Positions 59,156 through 64,000 of a stretch of DNA of 64,000 nucleotides are shown piece by piece. The position numbers and the translations under genes were made by a program. Source of the stretch: Herpetosiphon geysericola (lineage in GTDB: Bacteria; Chloroflexota; Chloroflexia; Chloroflexales; Herpetosiphonaceae); the NCBI RefSeq assembly GCF_001306135.1, contig NZ_LGKP01000025.1:434001-498000 (forward strand), written 5' to 3'. Numbering within the stretch: position 1 is the stretch's first letter; each line of letters begins with the position of its first letter. The notes under the pieces are model-generated. The model did not search any database. It was not told the origin of the DNA and saw only the letters and a program-made list of their open reading frames with translations.

Positions 59156-60652
59156 ATGTCGGATCATAAGGTGTACTATAACTACATTGGCGGCGAGTGG
59201 GTGCCAGCGCGTTCGGGCAAGACCTACGAGAACCGCAACCCCGCCGATACCCGCGATGTGATTGGCATCTTCCCCGACTCTGGTGCTGAGGATATTGCCG
59301 ATGCGGTTGCTGCCGCCAAGGAAGCCTACAATGCATGGCGGCTCGTGCCAGCGCCTAAGCGCGGTGAGTTGCTCTATCGGGCTTCGCAAATTCTTCAAGA
59401 ACGCAAAGAGCAATATGCCAACGATATGACCCGTGAAATGGGCAAGGTTTTGGCTGAAACTCGTGGCGATGTGCAAGAAGCCATCGACATGGGCTATTTT
59501 ATGGCTGGCGAAGGCCGCCGTTTGTATGGCGTAACCACGCCCTCGGAATTGCCCAATAAATTCCAGATGAGTGTGCGCCAACCCTTGGGCGTGTGTGGCT
59601 TGATTACGCCATGGAACTTCCCAATGGCCATCCCATCGTGGAAGATTTTTCCAGCGTTGATCTGCGGTAACACTGTGGTGATTAAGCCTGCTGAAGATAC
59701 TCCGCTCTCAACCTACAATTTTGTGCAAGCCTTGGTTGATGCAGGCGTGCCCAAGGGCGTGGTCAATATCGTTTCGGGCCATGGCCCAACTGCTGGCGAG
59801 CCATTGGTGCAACATCCCGATGTAAAGGTGATTTCGTTCACTGGCTCGACCGAAGTTGGCCGCCACGTCTCAACTTTGTGCGCGCAACAAGGCAAGCATG
59901 TTTCGCTCGAAATGGGCGGCAAAAACCCCATGATCATCATGGACGATGCTGATCTTGATTTGGTGTTGGCTGGCGCGGTTTGGGGTGCGTTTGGCACGAC
60001 TGGCCAACGCTGTACCGCGACCTCGCGGATTATTGCCCATCGCTCAATTGTTGATGAACTGACCAGCCGTATTCAAGCAGAAGCCAAAACCATTCAAGTG
60101 GGCAATGGCTTACTCGATGGCATGCAAATGGGGCCATCAATCAACGAAGGTCAACTGAGCGTCGTTGAAAAATACGTCAAAATTGGCCGTGAAGAAGGCG
60201 CTGAATTGGTGCTTGGTGGCGAACGCCTGACCGATGGCGATTTGAGCCATGGCTTCTTCCACCAGCCAACGATTTTTGGCAATGTCAAACGCAACATGCG
60301 CATCGCTCAAGAGGAAATTTTCGGGCCTGTGGTTTCGATCATCCCCGTCGATAGCCTTGAAGAAGCGATTGATGTAGCCAACGATGTGCCTTATGGCTTG
60401 TCATCGTCGATTTACACCCGCAATGTCAACAATGCCTTCATTGCCATGCGCGATCTCTACACTGGGATTGTCTATGTCAATGCGCCAACCATCGGGGCCG
60501 AAATTCACCTGCCCTTCGGTGGCACCAAAGGCACGGGCAACGGCAAGCGCGAAGGCGGCACGCAGGTGCTCGATACCTACAGCGAATGGAAATCGTTGTA
60601 TGTCGATTACAGCGGTGGCTTGCAACGCGCCCAAATCGATAATGCCGAATAA
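59156..60652 (+). CDS. NAD(P)-dependent aldehyde dehydrogenase
   Basis: This 498-residue ALDH-superfamily enzyme oxidises an aldehyde to the acid. The N-terminal fold start [15 protein letters not shown], the coenzyme segment [18 protein letters not shown] near 148 and the Rossmann loop ITFTGS-like [11 protein letters not shown] near 224-234 are present. The general-base Glu252 (LEMGGKNP) and catalytic Cys286 (GQRCTATSR) are intact. The sequence resembles 2,5-dioxovalerate or glyceraldehyde dehydrogenases more than acetaldehyde types, but the substrate is not certain. GGAGG precedes the ATG. Confidence 0.92.
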   Translation: MSDHKVYYNYIGGEWVPARSGKTYENRNPADTRDVIGIFPDSGAEDIADAVAAAKEAYNAWRLVPAPKRGELLYRASQILQERKEQYANDMTREMGKVLAETRGDVQEAIDMGYFMAGEGRRLYGVTTPSELPNKFQMSVRQPLGVCGLITPWNFPMAIPSWKIFPALICGNTVVIKPAEDTPLSTYNFVQALVDAGVPKGVVNIVSGHGPTAGEPLVQHPDVKVISFTGSTEVGRHVSTLCAQQGKHVSLEMGGKNPMIIMDDADLDLVLAGAVWGAFGTTGQRCTATSRIIAHRSIVDELTSRIQAEAKTIQVGNGLLDGMQMGPSINEGQLSVVEKYVKIGREEGAELVLGGERLTDGDLSHGFFHQPTIFGNVKRNMRIAQEEIFGPVVSIIPVDSLEEAIDVANDVPYGLSSSIYTRNVNNAFIAMRDLYTGIVYVNAPTIGAEIHLPFGGTKGTGNGKREGGTQVLDTYSEWKSLYVDYSGGLQRAQIDNAE

Positions 60653-60661
60653 TACTAATTT

Positions 60662-60697
60662 CAAGCGTGAGCCAGCTCTTTGGTTGGCTCGCGCTTG
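60662..60697 (+). terminator. Hairpin after the aldehyde dehydrogenase gene
   Basis: CAAGCGTGAGCCA (60662-60674) pairs with TGGCTCGCGCTTG (60685-60697) over 13 positions including one G-T pair, with a loop of 10. It is not followed by a T-run, so termination is uncertain. Confidence 0.5.
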
Positions 60698-60837
60698 GAT
60701 GCTTGTTGGCGTTAAGACTTTGTTTCTTGTCACTCCCCCCTCGTTCGAGTACAATACCAAAAAATTCTGTCACATTTCGTTGTCTCAACGAGCAGCGCTG
60801 CTCCAACCCCTTTGCAACGACACGAGAACACATACTT

Positions 60838-63384
60838 ATGATCGCAACATCTTCACGACAGGTAGCCGTGCCACGCACACAACGTCGCCGCTTCACGGTT
60901 GAACATCTGGCCTATATTGGCCTTGGCTTGCTCTCGGTGCTTATGCATCTGTGGGCGCTTGGCGGTCGCTCGTTGCACCACGATGAAACGATTCATGCGT
61001 ACTACTCGTGGTTGCTCTATCGCGGCGATGGCTATTTGCACGATCCGTTGACCCACGGGCCGTTTTTGTATTATTGGACAGCCTTGCAATACTTTTTGTT
61101 TGGCGACAATGAGTTTACTGCCCGTTTGGCCGCCGCGACCTTTGGCATAGCCCTCACATTAACGCCGTGGCTGCTGCGCAAAAATATTGGGCGCGGCACG
61201 GCCTTGATGATGGTCGGCTACCTATTAATTTCGCCAGTAACCTTGTATGTCGGGCGCTTTATTCGCCATGATATTTTTGCAGTTACCCAAGAAATTATCT
61301 GTCTGATTGCGATCGTTCGCTATATCTCCACCCGCCATGTGCGCTGGATTTATATTTTCTTTGCCTCGTTTGCCTTGATGTTTGTGACGATTGAGACATC
61401 GTATCTGTTTACTTTGACCCTTGGTAGCTTTATTGTCTTGGTCACGCTGTGGCAGGTCAATCGCAAGCTCTTAATTCTGTTTGGAGTTTATGGCTTATTG
61501 GCGGTGGCCTGTCTCAAGGGCATCCCTGATCATCGCGGCCTTGTGGTTTCGGGTAGTGGCAATCCTGCTCCAGTGCTCGATGCCAATGGTCAAGAGCAAT
61601 GGTTGCCGCTGCCGTTGGTTACCGAAAGCCAAGCCTTGATTGTGCGTAACCAAGGCGATGATCTGTTTTTTGACGATACCGCCAATGGTGGTTTTCGCCA
61701 AGGCTACTTCTCGAAATTACGCGAAACCTTGTTTGGGGTAAGCGCTGCCGAAGCTCAGGCTAACCCCAGTCGGCTCTATCACCAAGTCAAAAATCAAACC
61801 CTGTATGGCAATAATGGTGTGTTTATGCACATGCCAATTACGGCCTTGACCATTCTCACAGTGGTCTTTTTGATCGCGGTGATTGTGATTATTTGGTTTT
61901 ACAAGGGTAAAGATCAAACCCAAACCATGTGGAAACGCGCCGTTAGCCAAGCTCCAGAACGTAGTTTGCTGCCAGCCTTGGATTCACTCTGGGGTATGCA
62001 CGGCGCTTTGGCGGTGGTCTTGGGCTTGGTGATTTACGCCGCTTTCTTCACCTCGTTTGGGGTGCATCCTGTTGGAGTGATGTCGGGGATTGCTGGATCG
62101 CTGCTGTATTGGGTGGCACAACACGATGTTGAGCGTGGTGGTCAGCCCAGCCATTATTACTTTGTGCAATTGCTGGTGTATGAGCCATTGTTGTTGTTTG
62201 CTGGCTTTGCGGCCACGCTTGCAGGCATTGGCCACTTGGTCGTGCAAATCAAGCGCGGTGCTGCCTTGACTGCGCAGCGCATGGCTCCTGGCTTGCTGGC
62301 GTGGTGGGCGGCTGGCTCGTTTGCCCTTTATAGCTGGGCGGGCGAGAAAATGCCATGGATTACCTTGCACGTTGCTGTGCCGCTGATTTTTATTGCTGCT
62401 TGGGGCCTCGGGCGCGTGTTTGCCTGGGGCTTCCAGCCAATTCAACGGGCATGGCTGAGCAAAGAGTTGCCAACCCGTCGCACCGAATGGCTTGGCCTAG
62501 TGAGCTATTTGGCGGTGATTGGCCTGATTGCAAGCTACGCCGTGATGCAATTAACCAGAATGGTGCGTATTCAGCCGAATATTGCGCCAACTGGCAGCCC
62601 AGCCACGCCATTGTTCCTTGGTAGCATGATCTTGATTGTGCTGGCAATTACGGGCTTTTATAGTATGTTCCATGGCTGGCGCCGGGCAGTAACTGGCCTG
62701 ACGTTGGCATTAACTATCATCTGGAGCATGTATTCATTCCGCTCGGCGTGGCGCTTGAATTACCAAAATGGCGATATTCCGGTTGAAATGCTGGTGTATG
62801 TACAAAGTTCGCCAGATGTTGGCCGCGTGATGGACGATTTACGCAAAATCTCAGTCGCTGAGACAGGCCGCATGGAATTGCCGATTATGTACGATAATGA
62901 GCAAATCTGGAAGTGGTATGTGCGCGAATATACCAAAGCAACGGGCTTTTCTGGCTCGATGAACAGCCCTGCCACGCCAGAAACTGCGGCAATTTTGATG
63001 ATCGATAGCAATTGGACGACCAACCAAGCCAATGTCGAAGGCTTTCTTGAAGGCCGCTTCCCATTGCGCTGGTGGTTCCCTGAATCGCAATTCTATCGCT
63101 TTGCAGAGGTGCCTGAGCTTGATGCCAATGGTCAAACCATGCGCGATAGTAGCGGTGAGCAAGTGATGAAAGCCGCGCCATATGATCAAGATTCAACGAT
63201 TGGGCGATTGATCCGCGATCCATTCGATGCTCCAACCCAAAATGAACTTTGGCGCTATTTGCTGTTCCGTCAGCCGCCAGGCCAACTTTCATCGGTTGAT
63301 TTTAAAGTCTACGTTCGTCCGCGCTATGCCCATGTGTTGGGCGTGCAAACCCAAAATATGAATGGCCAATCGCAGGTGCGTTAG
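60838..63384 (+). CDS. Agl23-like (TIGR03663-type) polytopic glycosyltransferase-fold protein
   Basis: This 848-residue membrane protein starts at the ATG at 60838 (MIATSSRQVAVPRTQRRRF); the upstream 57 codons of the open frame are not protein-like. It has about twelve spans and the GT-C hallmark of a metal-binding acidic motif after the first span, HHDETIHAYYSW near residues 47-58, followed by DPLTHGPFLYYW. A C-terminal soluble domain begins near residue 640. Family members in archaea are linked to a flippase in N-glycan assembly. A dolichol- or undecaprenyl-linked sugar donor is inferred from the fold. A paralogue follows. Confidence 0.85.
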   Translation: MIATSSRQVAVPRTQRRRFTVEHLAYIGLGLLSVLMHLWALGGRSLHHDETIHAYYSWLLYRGDGYLHDPLTHGPFLYYWTALQYFLFGDNEFTARLAAATFGIALTLTPWLLRKNIGRGTALMMVGYLLISPVTLYVGRFIRHDIFAVTQEIICLIAIVRYISTRHVRWIYIFFASFALMFVTIETSYLFTLTLGSFIVLVTLWQVNRKLLILFGVYGLLAVACLKGIPDHRGLVVSGSGNPAPVLDANGQEQWLPLPLVTESQALIVRNQGDDLFFDDTANGGFRQGYFSKLRETLFGVSAAEAQANPSRLYHQVKNQTLYGNNGVFMHMPITALTILTVVFLIAVIVIIWFYKGKDQTQTMWKRAVSQAPERSLLPALDSLWGMHGALAVVLGLVIYAAFFTSFGVHPVGVMSGIAGSLLYWVAQHDVERGGQPSHYYFVQLLVYEPLLLFAGFAATLAGIGHLVVQIKRGAALTAQRMAPGLLAWWAAGSFALYSWAGEKMPWITLHVAVPLIFIAAWGLGRVFAWGFQPIQRAWLSKELPTRRTEWLGLVSYLAVIGLIASYAVMQLTRMVRIQPNIAPTGSPATPLFLGSMILIVLAITGFYSMFHGWRRAVTGLTLALTIIWSMYSFRSAWRLNYQNGDIPVEMLVYVQSSPDVGRVMDDLRKISVAETGRMELPIMYDNEQIWKWYVREYTKATGFSGSMNSPATPETAAILMIDSNWTTNQANVEGFLEGRFPLRWWFPESQFYRFAEVPELDANGQTMRDSSGEQVMKAAPYDQDSTIGRLIRDPFDAPTQNELWRYLLFRQPPGQLSSVDFKVYVRPRYAHVLGVQTQNMNGQSQVR

Positions 63385-63427
63385 GCCGGTCTGTGTTTCC
63401 ACTTTGTAACGAGATGATTTGTTGCTT

Positions 63428-64000
63428 ATGACCACACCTGACTTAACCAAAAAGCGTCTGCGTCGCGCTCAGCCACTGCAAGTACGCCGTCGGCAGAGTT
63501 CATCATGGTTAGATCGTTCGATTGCCTTTGGCTGGCTGAATAGCGAGTTAATTGGCTATCTTGTGTTGATTGCGCTCAGTGTGTTTATGCACTTGTGGCA
63601 ATTGGGCAATATGGCGATGCACCACGATGAATCAATTCATGCCAAATATAGCTGGCAGTTTTATATGGGCAAGGGCGGTTTTCAATGTGGCATCGACAAT
63701 GCTGCCTCGGATACCTACTGCTATAACCCAGTTTTTCACGGCCCAACCCTGTATCTCAGCACCTATCTGAGCTACTTTTTGTTTGGGGCAAGCGATGCGA
63801 CCGCGCGTTTGCCCATGGCCGTAGCTGGGATCGCCTTGGTTGCTTCGTGCTGGATGCTGCGGCCCTTGGTTGGCAAACGTGCAGCCTTGCTCAGCGCAGG
63901 CTTGATGGTGCTTTCGCCAACCTTGCTCTACTTCACCCGCTTTGCCCGCCACGATGCTTTAGCGATTCTGTTTACCTTCTGGCTGATGGTCGGCTTGTTC
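63428..64000 (+). CDS. Second Agl23-like (TIGR03663-type) protein, cut by the window end
   Basis: The first 191 codons are visible. A basic cytoplasmic N-terminus (KKRLRRAQPLQVRRRQ) precedes the first span LIGYLVLIALSVFMHL. The motif MHHDESIHAKYSWQFYMG is the counterpart of HHDETIHAYYSW in the gene before, and FHGPTLYL matches the HGPFLYY segment. A Cys pair in FQCGID...DTYCYN sits in the first loop and is absent in the first copy. It is probably a tandem duplicate with its own substrate. Confidence 0.85.
   Translation, partial: MTTPDLTKKRLRRAQPLQVRRRQSSSWLDRSIAFGWLNSELIGYLVLIALSVFMHLWQLGNMAMHHDESIHAKYSWQFYMGKGGFQCGIDNAASDTYCYNPVFHGPTLYLSTYLSYFLFGASDATARLPMAVAGIALVASCWMLRPLVGKRAALLSAGLMVLSPTLLYFTRFARHDALAILFTFWLMVGLF

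Noticed and set aside
60667-60837. N-terminal extension of the first Agl23-like frame
   Set aside because: The 57 extra codons cover the post-ALDH hairpin and a likely promoter region; the ATG at 60838 gives the normal start of the family.

Overview
The window looks like chromosome of a filamentous Chloroflexota bacterium, most likely Herpetosiphon or a close relative. This is an inference from gene content, moderate GC content, an archaeal-type HMG-CoA synthase/thiolase/DUF35 set, tandem Agl23-like membrane glycosyltransferases and a large lamin-tail surface protein. No database search was run. Promoters resembling TTGACA-17-TATAAT and clear intrinsic terminators are visible at many loci. 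Where a later start codon fits the ribosome binding site better than the longest reading frame, the later one is used.

Layout. 1-9.3 kb: a partial hypothetical gene, a small ORF, an acyl-CoA synthetase, a MOSC protein, a GNAT acetyltransferase, an AT-rich beta-propeller protein, a hypothetical gene, a glycosyltransferase, and a cytochrome c lipoprotein coupled to a membrane-anchored sugar-dehydrogenase-like propeller. 9.4-16.9 kb: a lanthipeptide-type (RiPP) cluster. It has a mersacidin-like precursor peptide, an XRE/NB-ARC/TPR regulator, a LanM-type dehydratase with no LanC cyclase domain, a 66-residue HlyD-like membrane stub and a C39-peptidase ABC exporter. The two arms diverge from one promoter region that carries two pairs of direct repeats. 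17-28 kb: a secreted protein, an esterase-fold protein with an Asp in place of the nucleophile Ser, a degenerate histidine kinase, a ThiF/MoeB protein, a WecA-like transferase, a secreted three-repeat protein, a glycosyltransferase/HAD pair, a DA1-like LIM-metallopeptidase and a DUF92 protein.

28-41.5 kb: an M42 aminopeptidase, RNase P RNA with its own promoter, a methyltransferase, a GlsB/YeaQ-like protein, an SGNH-like protein with Cys at the Ser position, an MFS transporter, tRNA-Gln, a 1,201-residue lamin-tail protein whose frame runs antisense through moaB, a second propeller, a hydrolase, a membrane protein and Dps. 41.5-49.6 kb: a NUDIX / three zinc-ribbon membrane proteins / GT2 operon, then a GDP-sugar set (epimerase/dehydratase, ManC, a nucleotidyltransferase, a phosphohexomutase). 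49.7-64 kb: a nitroreductase, a CoA-binding protein, mnmG, the HMG-CoA synthase/thiolase-like/DUF35 operon (mevalonate type), a GH13-like enzyme, an aldehyde dehydrogenase and two Agl23-like proteins, the second cut by the window end.

Intergenic regions at six places (about 3.4-3.9, 30.5-31.1, 49.6-49.7, 51.0-51.4, 53.4-53.6 and 58.7-59.1 kb) are built from the same short phrase-like modules. Two of these places hold 114-bp copies of a foldback, MITE-like element. The main candidate for an undescribed system is the cyclase-less lanthipeptide cluster with its repeat-bearing divergent promoter.
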